From a virus: DNA of 45,836 nucleotides. Positions 17,219 through 26,656 of the stretch are shown piece after piece. Every line of letters starts with the position of its first letter. Position 1 is the first letter of the stretch. The notes under the pieces were generated by a model. It saw only the letters and a list, made by a program, of their open reading frames with translations, did no database searches and was not told the DNA's origin. Position numbers and translations under genes: made by a program. Location of the stretch: positions 1 through 45,836 of the IMG/VR virus record IMGVR_UViG_3300020057_000055; one strand, given 5' to 3'.

Positions 17219-18696
17219 CCCATTATCTCCTCAATATTTAAGGAAGATGACATTACGCCGCCGTATAGCCGAACGCCGCCTGTGCCGTTGAAAGTGACTG
17301 TCGAAGCTGTGTGTGGCCCAATTCTTACTTTAAATGTAGTCGCCGCAACACCATCCGCCAACATCCTATGTGTAAAGGAAACTCCGCCCTGAGCGCCCGC
17401 ACCGGCCTGAGCTTGCGTGAACGCAGCCAACGCGTTGGCGACAGCATCTTTAAACAGCGCCGTCCCGATAACAGCGGATGCGGAACTACTTGCAGCATTA
17501 GAAATAACTGTTATGAATAATGCGTTTGGGGCCGCGACTGGTGTAATCGTCTGAGACATATACTGATCGCCCTCACCGCTCTGCGGGATGGTGTCGTCGA
17601 ATGGCACAATCGTAGTACCGGTTGCCACTGCGCCAGTATCATTGCTCACCGTCTGCACCACCTGCCCCGGCAGCGAGATCCCCTGCCCGAACAGTTGCAG
17701 CTTAGTCGGCACCGTGGCGTAAACGCCTGCCGTTGCAAGTCCAACGTTGTATTCCAGATAGCCAAGCACCCGCATGGCTTTCGCGGAGACTGCCGTGCCG
17801 GTGTAGATGACCTGTGCTGAGTCCGCTGCACCCGCGCCGCCCTCTGCCGTCGAGGATGCAAGAACGTCGTCGCGCAGCGGGTAGATCGCCGTCACATCAC
17901 GCCCTGAGCCTGCCCCTGCTACAGTCGTCAGGCAGTTAACCAAGCCAAGCCGGAAAGTCCCGGCATCGTTGAAGCCTACGATCCAGGATCGGTTTGCTAT
18001 GTCGGCAACACTACCCAATGTTGAGCCGTTGGAAATAACGAGCGACGAGGCCGAGGTAACGTCAACAGTTGCAAAATCTCCATTCGCGGCAGTAGCACTT
18101 CGGAACGGAATAGAAATCTTGTCCGTTGCTGTTGCATCCGTGCCCGCCTTAGTCTTAAGCGCGATAGTCAACGCATTGGCGGCTACCGAAGCAACGAGTG
18201 ACAGGTTGCGAATATCGCCGAAAGATTGAGAGGTTACTGCGGCGAGCGAAGTAATGTCATTGTTCGCACCAGCGGCGGCAGCAGCAAGGGCTGCCCTAGC
18301 AGCAGCAGCAGTTATTCCTCCCGTCCCGCCTTGAACAATACTTAAAGCGGTAGTTAAACCAGCGAGGGAAGTAATATCGTTATTATTTCCTTTTCTAGCT
18401 GCGTTCGGGTCATAGTTAGTCGTGCCGGTAATATTCACCATACCAATAGCGTAAACTTTTGCGCCTACTGGCAGCCCACTCGAAAATGTAAATGAGCCTG
18501 TAGAAGTCTCTACGAAATCAGTTCCGAGAATTTGTATTAATCCATTAACATATACTGTAAGTGAATTAGTACCTACTACGTAAGTAAAATCAGTTAAAGT
18601 AAATAATGTTTGCAAATCAGTGGCTATAAAGTCTTCAAACCTTATTCCACTGTTAGCATCTATAGAGGTACCAGGCGCCCATACTGAGGCAGTCAT
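17215..18696 (-). CDS. Tail fibre 1, chimeric
   Basis: 493 aa. Residues 18-90 form the phage-proximal domain seen in many podoviral fibres (ATDLQTLFTLTDFTYVVGT, then SLTVYVNGLIQILGTDF, then FSSGLPVGAKVYAI). Linkers follow with NNDITSLA at 105-112 and again at 145-152, QGGTGG, and an Ala-rich stretch. From about residue 150 the protein is beta-rich and ends with IGPHTASTVTFNGTGGVRLY. The first 130 codons are AT-rich and the rest GC-rich, so the receptor-binding part was probably exchanged at the repeated linker. It lies directly after the head-tail adaptor gene (one base between). Confidence 0.8.
   Translation of the reverse strand: MTASVWAPGTSIDANSGIRFEDFIATDLQTLFTLTDFTYVVGTNSLTVYVNGLIQILGTDFVETSTGSFTFSSGLPVGAKVYAIGMVNITGTTNYDPNAARKGNNNDITSLAGLTTALSIVQGGTGGITAAAARAALAAAAAGANNDITSLAAVTSQSFGDIRNLSLVASVAANALTIALKTKAGTDATATDKISIPFRSATAANGDFATVDVTSASSLVISNGSTLGSVADIANRSWIVGFNDAGTFRLGLVNCLTTVAGAGSGRDVTAIYPLRDDVLASSTAEGGAGAADSAQVIYTGTAVSAKAMRVLGYLEYNVGLATAGVYATVPTKLQLFGQGISLPGQVVQTVSNDTGAVATGTTIVPFDDTIPQSGEGDQYMSQTITPVAAPNALFITVISNAASSSASAVIGTALFKDAVANALAAFTQAQAGAGAQGGVSFTHRMLADGVAATTFKVRIGPHTASTVTFNGTGGVRLYGGVMSSSLNIEEIMG
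18241..18384 (-). repeat. Duplicated fibre-linker codons (NNDITSLA), likely exchange point
   Basis: The 24 bases at 18361-18384 and at 18241-18264 encode the same eight residues and differ at five positions. The first copy in the gene lies in AT-rich DNA and the second in GC-rich DNA. Such a repeat offers homology for swapping distal fibre modules. Confidence 0.6.
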
Positions 18697-18697
18697 G

Positions 18698-19294
18698 TTA
18701 GTATCCTTCTGCTTGAATGTTTGATAATCTAATCAAAGCCAGCTGTTGCATCATAGTTTGATTAGCTTGAGCAGACTGTTCGTCCCAGCCTATCGACTTA
18801 AAAATTAGCGCAGCAGCACCAAAGATAATTGCATATGGATGATCTAATGCAACCCAACTAGTAAATGTAGTGTCACTTAAATCAGGGTGAAGATAACAGC
18901 CAAGGAGCATGTAAGTATCTTTAGTATCACTACGGATATTGATTACTTCTCCTGCCAGATAGCAGATATTTTCTTGTTCTATTCCGTATGAATCAAGACT
19001 TTGGCTCGGTGTAATCATCTTAAAAAGCTTACCCGGCGTTGTAGAAGTAGCTGTATACTCTACTTTCCTGAGATACTTAAATGATCTCCAACGAGCGATG
19101 ATTGTTCTATACTCAAGACTCTGTTGATATGCAATCGGATTCCACTGAATGCCGACTTCAAAAAGGTCTTTAGGATAGAAGTCTGAATGATGAGCCGTAA
19201 GAGTGGCTGACTTAACAGCAAGCAGAGTTTCAGCTACCATATCGCTGCGGTTAGTAACTGTATAAACACCTGCGATTAGTTCAGCGAGATTCAC
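18698..19294 (-). CDS. Head-tail adaptor, tail tubular protein A-like
   Basis: 198 aa. Mixed helical protein with the pattern of podoviral adaptor proteins (T7 gp11 role): N-terminal helix NLAELIAGVYTVTNR, central RTIIARWRSFKYLRKVEY, and C-terminal helices WVALDHPYAIIFGAAALIFKSIGWDE ending in a Gln-rich helix. Position between capsid genes and fibre 1 supports it. It would bind below the portal and receive the nozzle. Assignment is by pattern and order. Confidence 0.6.
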   Translation of the reverse strand: MNLAELIAGVYTVTNRSDMVAETLLAVKSATLTAHHSDFYPKDLFEVGIQWNPIAYQQSLEYRTIIARWRSFKYLRKVEYTATSTTPGKLFKMITPSQSLDSYGIEQENICYLAGEVINIRSDTKDTYMLLGCYLHPDLSDTTFTSWVALDHPYAIIFGAAALIFKSIGWDEQSAQANQTMMQQLALIRLSNIQAEGY

Positions 19295-19325
19295 TCTTAC
19301 GTCTCCTTAATTCAAACAGATTAGC

Positions 19326-19853
19326 TTAGCTTTCAGTACTAGCAATTATCGGCAAAGTGGTAATACTGGGCTTAATAATACCAGCATCAGCATCGGCCGG
19401 CCCAACAATGGCAGCTACACCGCTACGTACTACCACAGGCGGCGCCGTAACCTTAGTCGGTGCGACCATAACTTTAGCAGCTCCGACTTTACCAGAAGTA
19501 ATAGCTGCCATAGATACAGTGTTACCAGCAGATGCAATTAGCCCGGTTCGGTCAGACTTACCAAAATCCCGGCTTCCGTTCTGAGCTGCCTCTTGTTCAG
19601 CTAAAAACTCAGCATAGAAACGCTTCTTCAATCCTTTCAGCGGGTCAAGGTCAGACTTAGCAAATACGCCAACTTTAGTAATGTTAGGATGTTTCTTAGT
19701 AACTTCATTAGTCAACTCAACAATCTCCTCAGGGTCAGAAGTATTGTAAGTGCCGCCTACAAAATGAGCAACTGTGCCAGCTTTAAAAATATATTTACTG
19801 GACAGGATACTACATTTAAATTGGGTTAACATTTCTTCTGTTTGTTCGTTCAT
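19326..19853 (-). CDS. Hypothetical protein in the capsid-tail region (175 aa)
   Basis: The N-terminal 95 residues look folded (KCSILSSKYIFKAGTVAHFVGG and following). The C-terminal half is low-complexity Ala/Val/Thr/Pro-rich and probably disordered. It follows the major capsid gene after an 86-bp gap that contains a hairpin. Perhaps a minor head or completion protein; no family recognised. Confidence 0.5.
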   Translation of the reverse strand: MNEQTEEMLTQFKCSILSSKYIFKAGTVAHFVGGTYNTSDPEEIVELTNEVTKKHPNITKVGVFAKSDLDPLKGLKKRFYAEFLAEQEAAQNGSRDFGKSDRTGLIASAGNTVSMAAITSGKVGAAKVMVAPTKVTAPPVVVRSGVAAIVGPADADAGIIKPSITTLPIIASTES

Positions 19854-19889
19854 GATTGAATACTCCAGTAGGGAAGTTTAAAAAGGAAG

Positions 19890-19920
19890 TGGCAGTTTTT
19901 TACTTCTAATAGAACTGCCA
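19890..19920 (-). terminator. Hairpin just downstream of the major capsid gene
   Basis: TGGCAGTT at 19890-19897 pairs with AACTGCCA at 19913-19920 (8 bp, 15-nt loop). On the transcribed minus strand no U-tract follows. It is therefore more likely an mRNA 3'-end stabiliser, processing site or leaky terminator, which would favour capsid mRNA over the downstream genes. Confidence 0.4.
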
Positions 19921-19939
19921 AACTATTGCCCGTTCTTAG

Positions 19940-21160
19940 TTAACCAGCAGCTCCGGCCGTAAGGTTAGTGATAATGGCGTTTGCCGGAGGATTCTTAACG
20001 ACACAAGTCATCTCCGTGGTGAGAGTACCACCAACCGCATCCAGCCCGTCCGTATCACCATCTTGACCAAAGTCATCCGAACGAGTCTTACGATCGCCCA
20101 GATACGCAGTTTTAAAGCTGGAAAGATCTACCGTTACCATCATCTTAGCCCAGGAACTATTCGTGTTGAACAGGGGATGCTCAATGACACGGAAAGTACC
20201 GCGCGCAGTTTTGAAGGTAGTAAACTGCAAGCCCCAAGACGTCTGCCCATCAACCATGTAGTAAGTACCATTAAGCCGGCCGATGTTATTCAGAACTTTC
20301 TTGGCAAGACCACCAACAAAGCTAACACGCTCATTAGCTACTTTCGGGTCAGTTGCCTGATCGAAAACAGGGTCAAGAGCAGCTTCGAGTTGGGTATAAG
20401 TCGTGGTGGCGCCAGCAACAGTTACGTTGACAGCTGCATACGACGGCGGGTAGTAAGTCAAGTTACTGATAATGCTGATCAAACCATCCATAGTACGGAA
20501 CGGTTGACCGTTGCGAGTTCCACTGGATTTTTGGCCAAAGAACAAAGCCTTTTCAATTGCAGCAGCATGGAAGCCTGCGCAATCTGTCCGGTTTTCTGCA
20601 ACAGTAGATTCACCAGCAATTACCATAGTAGCCCGAACAGTATCAGTAATCGCCCAAGTATTGCGGAAAATCTGGGTAAGATTCGTGATACGAACCGGAG
20701 TAACGTTTAGCGCCGAAGGCCGATTAGAACCTTCTTCGTAAGCATTACCAACTTCGTACAGATCGACGTTATCTGCGATAGCTGCAGCAGCCACAGTACC
20801 AACACCACGGCTAACTGAAACAGACGTGGGGCTGATAATGGTATTGATGATAACGTTTTCACCGGTTGAATTTACACGCATAATCATGCCCGGAAGCACA
20901 TTAGCGGTAGAAGCAACAGTAAACACGGTAACGGTACCATCAGCAACAGCTGCATCCAGATTCAGAGACGGAAACAACATAGTCTTCGTAAAGAAGCCAT
21001 GCTCAACTTGAACAGCAACCTCAGAATCCAGCATCGACGTGAGTCCAAACAACGGTGCTGTGCCGTTAGGCATCAGCCGAGTAATCATACCACTAAATGA
21101 CTTAGCTGCAAGGTCAGTGGTAAAGTCACTCGTATTCATCATTCCAGTAAAACTAGGCAT
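19940..21160 (-). CDS. Major capsid protein
   Basis: 406 aa, a typical size. The pattern resembles the SU10-type (DUF5309) major capsid family: N-terminal helix region, ALFGLTSMLDSEVAVQVEHGF, then NEGSNRPSALNVTP-like strand (EEGSNRPSALNVTPVRI), NLTQIFRNTWAITDTVRA, and C-terminal ERVSFVGGLAKKVLNNIGRL. Codon usage is richer in G and C than in neighbouring genes, as for an abundant protein. It follows the putative scaffold and decoration genes, the normal order for a head module. Confidence 0.8.
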   Translation of the reverse strand: MPSFTGMMNTSDFTTDLAAKSFSGMITRLMPNGTAPLFGLTSMLDSEVAVQVEHGFFTKTMLFPSLNLDAAVADGTVTVFTVASTANVLPGMIMRVNSTGENVIINTIISPTSVSVSRGVGTVAAAAIADNVDLYEVGNAYEEGSNRPSALNVTPVRITNLTQIFRNTWAITDTVRATMVIAGESTVAENRTDCAGFHAAAIEKALFFGQKSSGTRNGQPFRTMDGLISIISNLTYYPPSYAAVNVTVAGATTTYTQLEAALDPVFDQATDPKVANERVSFVGGLAKKVLNNIGRLNGTYYMVDGQTSWGLQFTTFKTARGTFRVIEHPLFNTNSSWAKMMVTVDLSSFKTAYLGDRKTRSDDFGQDGDTDGLDAVGGTLTTEMTCVVKNPPANAIITNLTAGAAG

Positions 21161-21221
21161 GTGTTTCTCCTAAATATCTTTATAAAAAATTAAACAAGTA
21201 CTGCTGTAATTACTGTAGAAA

Positions 21222-21623
21222 TTAAACCAGAGTAGATGCAAAAGTAGCAGCAGCGGTCTTAGTAGTCACCACCAGACAGCTAGTAGCATTGATGGTAGTG
21301 ATGCCAGCAGTTACGGTATGACCAGCAGAAGCCGTAAGCGTAGCAACTTGAGCCGCAGTATTGGTAAGCCACCACGTAAACGATTCTCCGATTTCCATAT
21401 CAGGAAGTGCAGCACTAACCACAGCCCCAGTAGGAAGCGTATACGCAACTGCGCCCGCCGCTCCAGTAAAGCGAGCAATACCTGACAGCATCGCATCAAG
21501 ACCAATAGTAAGTGCGCCAGCCGTAGCGACAGTTACGATGCCGGGAGAACCAAGGCAACCATCATTACCACTAACTCGCCGTTGCAGACCTTCCTCTGAA
21601 ACCAGTACACGTTTGTAAGCCAT
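21222..21623 (-). CDS. Putative head decoration protein (133 aa)
   Basis: Beta-rich small protein (LTIGLDAMLSGIARFTGAAG, VAYTLPTGAVVSA, FTWWLTNTAAQVATLTASAG) resembling phage capsid-decoration or spike-tip jelly-roll modules. Located immediately upstream of the major capsid gene in transcription order. The ATG at 21623 is preceded by GGAGATTTAAC. Composition is again like that of highly expressed genes. Role inferred from position and composition. Confidence 0.55.
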   Translation of the reverse strand: MAYKRVLVSEEGLQRRVSGNDGCLGSPGIVTVATAGALTIGLDAMLSGIARFTGAAGAVAYTLPTGAVVSAALPDMEIGESFTWWLTNTAAQVATLTASAGHTVTAGITTINATSCLVVTTKTAAATFASTLV

Positions 21624-21639
21624 GTTAAATCTCCAAAAG

Positions 21640-22395
21640 TTAATTTAAGAATTTAGACCAATCAGTTTCTTTTTCTGCTGCTTTAGTTCCTTTAGCTGGT
21701 GCAGCTTTGGGAGCCAATGCAGAAGCAAAATGCTCAATGTATTGATTGGTTTGCTCAGTAATTTCCGTCGGAGTAGCATTAGGAAACTTAGTACGCATCT
21801 GAGCTTCAACCATTGATATCATCGGCTGTATTGCAGGATTTGTAAATAAGGGGTTTTTTTCACGGAGATTGTTTTTTACAGACATGGCTGTAATTCGTGA
21901 ATCTACATCAGCAAGGAAAGAATCTTTAGCCTTAGCTAATGCAGCATCAATCAATTTAGTGGAAGCAAAAGCTGATTGTGCGTAGATGGATTGTGCTGTT
22001 CTATTTTGGACTGCTATCATCGCCTTGGTAGCAGCTTCACCGCCGGCAGTAATCGCAGTTAATTCTTCAGGAGTGGCAACCTTAGTAAAATCAATCTTAC
22101 TAGCTGCTTCCATAAACTTCTTAGGATCGGTATTTCCAAATACACTATCTGATTTGATTGGTGCAGCTGGGTCTATAATAGGAGGTTCCCATAATGTAGC
22201 ATGTTCCGCGAGCGGAGCCGGCGGCTCTTTTGGAGCAGCGACGGTCGTAGGAGGAATAACACCATTAGGAGCTATTGCAGGCCCAGTAAGTCCGGTAGTT
22301 GCAATAACTGGCGGGATGTTTCCAGGCACCGCAAGATTAGGTTGGGGGGCAGGCTGCGCAGTATTTGCAGTTCTAAACATGTCCATTACACTCAT
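21640..22395 (-). CDS. Putative scaffolding protein (251 aa)
   Basis: The N-terminal 85 residues are Pro/Ala-rich and probably disordered. The middle and C-terminal parts are helical and charged, and the protein ends with a Lys-rich tail (APAKGTKAAEKETDWSKFLN). Such a mostly helical, low-complexity protein between portal and capsid genes is characteristic of podoviral scaffolds. No protease motif is seen. Confidence rests on architecture and order. Confidence 0.6.
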   Translation of the reverse strand: MSVMDMFRTANTAQPAPQPNLAVPGNIPPVIATTGLTGPAIAPNGVIPPTTVAAPKEPPAPLAEHATLWEPPIIDPAAPIKSDSVFGNTDPKKFMEAASKIDFTKVATPEELTAITAGGEAATKAMIAVQNRTAQSIYAQSAFASTKLIDAALAKAKDSFLADVDSRITAMSVKNNLREKNPLFTNPAIQPMISMVEAQMRTKFPNATPTEITEQTNQYIEHFASALAPKAAPAKGTKAAEKETDWSKFLN

Positions 22396-22411
22396 GATAA
22401 GCTCCTAGTAG

Positions 22412-22705
22412 TTAGTCTTGCTGGGTTTGTATAACGTGGGATTTTACTGCTTCATTTGCACAATCAATTAAGTAAGTTAATAGATTTAACTTGCCGTGCA
22501 GTTCTGCTTCTTCTTGCATAAACGCTTCAACGTTCTTTGGGTCAAGTTTCATATTAAGCTTTTGTTGCGCGTAAAGAGCGCGCTCATTCTGAAGCCAACA
22601 AAGATTAAGATGAGTAAGTGACTGAGATAATATCGCATCGCTCGCAGATAAGGAAATTCTAGTGAAAGCGGTTAGAAGCTCTGGATTAAAGTTATTTGGA
22701 GTCAT
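22412..22705 (-). CDS. Small helical protein between portal and scaffold (97 aa)
   Basis: All-helical in appearance, ending in HVIQTQQD. Only two bases separate it from the portal stop. It may be a minor head or assembly factor. No family recognised. Confidence 0.5.
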   Translation of the reverse strand: MTPNNFNPELLTAFTRISLSASDAILSQSLTHLNLCWLQNERALYAQQKLNMKLDPKNVEAFMQEEAELHGKLNLLTYLIDCANEAVKSHVIQTQQD

Positions 22706-22707
22706 GG

Positions 22708-24765
22708 TTATTCAGCCACTGAGTTAGTAATGTTATTTGTGATGTTTGAAACTTTTGGTTGGGGAGGAGTAGTGCCAGGAGCTGCTCCCATCTTACCCGG
22801 AACATAGCCAAACTGCTCAGGAGTAGGTTGGGGAGGAAGTTGCTGCATTAACTTCTCGATCATTTCCGGTTCAAGCTTACTAAAGTTCTGTGTCATAGCT
22901 TGCATAGTCATCTGCCATTGACGAACAGCAGTTTCATATGCTATTTGCTCTTGTGATTTTTCAAAGCTAGAAATCCTACCACCTTGAGTTTTAATGAAGT
23001 ACGAGAACATCGGCCCAATATTGTATTGGCTATTAAGTTCTGGCGACTGAGCAATTAACTGCATAGCAGCCTGTATTACTTGAGAGTTAATTAGCTTATC
23101 TGAAGGAACTAGGCCATCAGATACTTTAAAGTTCATGATAGTTTTACGCAGCACAAGCGGGTCAATAGTAACTACTTGCTCCCGCTCAGCGGAATAGAGA
23201 GATATCCCACCTTGAAACTGTAAGATATTAGTCTTAAGCATGGTCTTAATTGGGGTCATAAGAACGGCCTCAATTACCATTGCAACAAGCTGATCTCTAC
23301 CATTAGCATTCTGCATTACTGTATCAAACTCATGCAGGGTTTTATTGCCTTTTACAAACTGACCTTGGCGAGCTTGGTTCTGGCCAGCGATCATATTTCC
23401 CATCTGCATAATCTGGCCAGTTTCCTGCATGATTAAGCCGGACTGTTCATCCCTAAAAGGGAAGGCATAAACAGCTTCACCTACTGGCTTACCATAAGCA
23501 GTCGGACGCACGGGAATCTTTGCGCTTGGATTCTCATTGTTTATATGCTCAGCAGCTACTCGGCTAGGGTCATATAACGTACGGTCACTGATAGCACGAC
23601 GACGAGCTGCGATGTTAGAGTTCCACAAAGCCGAAGTAAGTGATTGAACCGCCATTACATTAGTAGCGAGTGACTTAGTTTGGAAGCCCAGCCCATCATC
23701 TAAAGGCTGCATAAATAGAATCGGCAAGTAACCATGAGCATTGGTTTGACGCTCAGCATAGATTATTACGCTGCAGTTAACAATTATAAACTTCCAAATC
23801 TGCGGAGTATTCGGTGACGGAACTCGCATATTAAAATCAGAAGGAAGAATACGCGCGTATAAAATGGTGACCTGATAAGAATCTCTGTATTGAATCTTAT
23901 TGTTAGCACCAGTCAAGCCAGCCCAGCTCATCCAATTCATTGACGAGCGTTTCGTGTCGGAAGGAAACAACGCACCAGGATTAAGCTGAGGAAGGTAATA
24001 TGATTCAGTAGCTCCAGTACTTGCAGCAGCTGCTGAGCCAAACCCTGACTGAAATGCAGCAATTACATTCTCAACCATCTTAATAGGTAATTTATTAATA
24101 AAATCTTTAAGCTCAATCCTAGACATAAGTTTATTATATCCAGCAAACTCACCCTTCTTGTGTACCTCATTAGGCGGCACACGAATATCAAAGAATGTAT
24201 TGTATAGATCAAGATGCTTAATTGAATTACCTTCCCAGATAAGCTCTTTAGGCTTAGCTTCTTTAGTTGAGAAAAGTATATCAGTTTCTAGTGTCGCAGT
24301 TACTTCACGCGACCAATCCACTTCTACTCCTGCTAGGTTATACTTAAACCCATCACGGAATACTTTAATAAATTCATTAACCCAACCACCACGAACCTGC
24401 TGATCTTCTATTACTGTTTCCATCTGCATAGCTGCGTCCATATTGTTCGGGTCTGATACTACCCCAAAAATAGGATTGCCCTGCAAGAACACAGCAGATT
24501 GATATACAACTGCCGATTCTACTATTGGCATAACTACAGGCACAACTACGTTCTGGAACTTAGTAGGGTCTCCATACGTGTTAGATATGCGAGCGCGAGA
24601 ATTCTCTTTAGTGTTATCGTTTTCACGAATATAAGCTAAGTCTATGTTACGTAATACTTCTCTGATATTCCAATTCGTAGCTTGCAGTAAATAACACTGC
24701 CGAGAGTATTGTATGATTCCCTCTTGTGCTTTAGGAGTTAAAATCATAGGTGTATTAGGTTGCAT
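22708..24765 (-). CDS. Portal protein
   Basis: 685 aa, the size of podoviral portals. It has a helical N-terminus, a stem region rich in aromatic residues, and the characteristic C-terminal third with GQIMQMGNMIAGQNQARQG and FVKGNKTLHEFDTVMQNAN, which I recognise from portals of this type. The Gln/Met-rich C-terminal helices (AMTQNFSKLEPEMIEKLMQQ) match the barrel. It forms the dodecameric DNA channel and binds the large terminase, whose gene lies two genes upstream. Confidence 0.75.
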   Translation of the reverse strand: MQPNTPMILTPKAQEGIIQYSRQCYLLQATNWNIREVLRNIDLAYIRENDNTKENSRARISNTYGDPTKFQNVVVPVVMPIVESAVVYQSAVFLQGNPIFGVVSDPNNMDAAMQMETVIEDQQVRGGWVNEFIKVFRDGFKYNLAGVEVDWSREVTATLETDILFSTKEAKPKELIWEGNSIKHLDLYNTFFDIRVPPNEVHKKGEFAGYNKLMSRIELKDFINKLPIKMVENVIAAFQSGFGSAAAASTGATESYYLPQLNPGALFPSDTKRSSMNWMSWAGLTGANNKIQYRDSYQVTILYARILPSDFNMRVPSPNTPQIWKFIIVNCSVIIYAERQTNAHGYLPILFMQPLDDGLGFQTKSLATNVMAVQSLTSALWNSNIAARRRAISDRTLYDPSRVAAEHINNENPSAKIPVRPTAYGKPVGEAVYAFPFRDEQSGLIMQETGQIMQMGNMIAGQNQARQGQFVKGNKTLHEFDTVMQNANGRDQLVAMVIEAVLMTPIKTMLKTNILQFQGGISLYSAEREQVVTIDPLVLRKTIMNFKVSDGLVPSDKLINSQVIQAAMQLIAQSPELNSQYNIGPMFSYFIKTQGGRISSFEKSQEQIAYETAVRQWQMTMQAMTQNFSKLEPEMIEKLMQQLPPQPTPEQFGYVPGKMGAAPGTTPPQPKVSNITNNITNSVAE

Positions 24766-24784
24766 TGTGTTTTACCTTATTTAC

Positions 24785-25099
24785 TTATCTATTAAAGATA
24801 CTAATGAGTGTATCTAAAAGCGAGGCTGGCTGCACCGTATTTTCTGCTACTTTTGGAGCAGCTACTTTATTCGCCGCTAATCTTGTTTCTTTCTCGGCAA
24901 TAGACGCCATGATGCTAGTATGCTCGTCCATCAGTATCTTCTTAATCGCAGGAGTCTTGGCTCTACTAATCTCCTCAATTAACATATTGATATTATACTC
25001 TGTTTGGCTAGACTCAATATCCTTAGCCAGTTCTTCAGGCGTAAGCATGAGGTCTTTACGTAATTTCTTATCCCTAGTACTGAGTCTTCGTTCAGCCAT
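24785..25099 (-). CDS. Small helical protein between terminase and portal (104 aa)
   Basis: Charged, helical protein (STRDKKLRKDLMLTPEELAK and further helices). Short spacing on both sides in the packaging operon. It could be a packaging accessory or an early assembly factor; I recognise no family. Confidence 0.5.
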   Translation of the reverse strand: MAERRLSTRDKKLRKDLMLTPEELAKDIESSQTEYNINMLIEEISRAKTPAIKKILMDEHTSIMASIAEKETRLAANKVAAPKVAENTVQPASLLDTLISIFNR

Positions 25100-25108
25100 A
25101 CATTACCC

Positions 25109-26656
25109 CTAGAATGGTGAATTACTTCCAGCAGCAAGCAACTTAATGTTTGCGTTATCTTGCTGGACTAATACATTCATCATAACTACAAATTCGGCGT
25201 ACATCTCTAATACCTTTGGAGCGTACGCAAGCAGATCAAGAATATCATCTGTGTTATCTCTACGCAATGGATTGAACTGCATAATCTGAAGAAATACCTC
25301 ACTACGCACTTCCTCAGAAACGAATATCTCACCAGATTGTAAAGACTTAAACATAGTTAGAATACGAGAGTTCTTGCTGAAGCCTCCAGGATATACTTCA
25401 ACACACTCTATACCAACTATCTGCATCTGTTCACAGACGAATCTAAACCAGTAATTAAGGGTAGATTGGTAAGCAACTGATTCTACACAAATAAGTCTAC
25501 AGTTATGAGTAAGAGCTAACTTAAGAGCCTCACGAATAGTTTCTCCAGGACTCAATCGGCGATTGATTAACTTCTTAAGAACTGGGAATGAGTCGTATAC
25601 TTCAAAGTAACCAATAGCTACATTATCGCTATTTATCTTACCAGAGGAAGGGTCAATGATTATGAAGTTACCTTGTGGTATATCTTCTTCTCTGAAAGGA
25701 AGTGCAGGCAACTTAGAGAGGTCTACTAGATGATTAACTGATGCTGTCTCATCATTAAGCACTTCTGAATAGAATATCTCAGGCTTACCCGCTGCTAAGT
25801 CATTCTCGTACTCTCTCATTAGCTGAGTTATTGGCTGCAATTCTTCCCATAGCGATGTACCATCTTGTAAAATTCCGCCAGCAATAAACTTAATCCAATT
25901 AGGATTAGACTTAAGTTTACGGAGAATTGACCACTTAGTTGGGTACATATTAGCAATGAATACGAACAGACAACCATGAGGCGATTTAGCCTTCATAGCA
26001 GTACCAGTCATTTCTCGCTCAAGCGCATTACTTTGTACATCTGACTCGGCACATTCACGAGATTGTATATCATCGAAAATCATTACATCTGGGCGCTCAT
26101 TCTTTAGAGTCACGCCACGAATTACTGCTACAGTGCCTGCCATAAGAATTATATTACGGCCCCGGAAGCCAAACTTTTTAAGGTCAAGCCTATCAGTCTC
26201 TAATCCTATCTTCCAATCACCAAACGTTTTCTTAATGTTTTCTTCAGATAACATATCAGAAACGTCTGCAAGTATATTATTAGCTTTAGATTGATTCTCA
26301 CATAAAACTAAGATGAATTTTTTAGTGGTAAATAATATACAGTATAGTATGAATAGCTTAATTACCATTGTTTTACCAAAGCCACGCGGTAATCCAAGAG
26401 CAAGCTGGGAGAAATCTCGTGCCTTAGCTGAGTACTCTATCAGCCACGCCCAAATAGCTAGATAAACTAGCGGAAATGCGTACTGATATACTGTTGGCAT
26501 TGCTAAACCAGCCAAGAAATCTGGTGATGTTTTACATAAATCTACTACTTGTTGCGCATCGAACGAAGCTTCTTGTACTGTCTCAGGAACAAGAATTACT
26601 TCAGGCTCAAAAGTAGAAAACTCCAGCTTTTCAAGTAATGTTGGAGTATCTAACAC
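25109..26656 (-). CDS. terL: Terminase large subunit
   Basis: 515 aa packaging motor. The ATPase domain has Walker A LPRGFGKT at 89-96 and Walker B VMIFDD at 191-196. The RNase H-like nuclease domain starts with Asp335 (IIIDPS), with further acidic residues at Glu392 (CVESVAYQ) and Asp470-471. It translocates DNA through the portal and cuts concatemers. The start is GTG at 26656, overlapping the stop of the small upstream gene by one base and preceded by AGGA; the first residues read MLDTPTLL. Confidence 0.9.
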   Translation of the reverse strand: MLDTPTLLEKLEFSTFEPEVILVPETVQEASFDAQQVVDLCKTSPDFLAGLAMPTVYQYAFPLVYLAIWAWLIEYSAKARDFSQLALGLPRGFGKTMVIKLFILYCILFTTKKFILVLCENQSKANNILADVSDMLSEENIKKTFGDWKIGLETDRLDLKKFGFRGRNIILMAGTVAVIRGVTLKNERPDVMIFDDIQSRECAESDVQSNALEREMTGTAMKAKSPHGCLFVFIANMYPTKWSILRKLKSNPNWIKFIAGGILQDGTSLWEELQPITQLMREYENDLAAGKPEIFYSEVLNDETASVNHLVDLSKLPALPFREEDIPQGNFIIIDPSSGKINSDNVAIGYFEVYDSFPVLKKLINRRLSPGETIREALKLALTHNCRLICVESVAYQSTLNYWFRFVCEQMQIVGIECVEVYPGGFSKNSRILTMFKSLQSGEIFVSEEVRSEVFLQIMQFNPLRRDNTDDILDLLAYAPKVLEMYAEFVVMMNVLVQQDNANIKLLAAGSNSPF

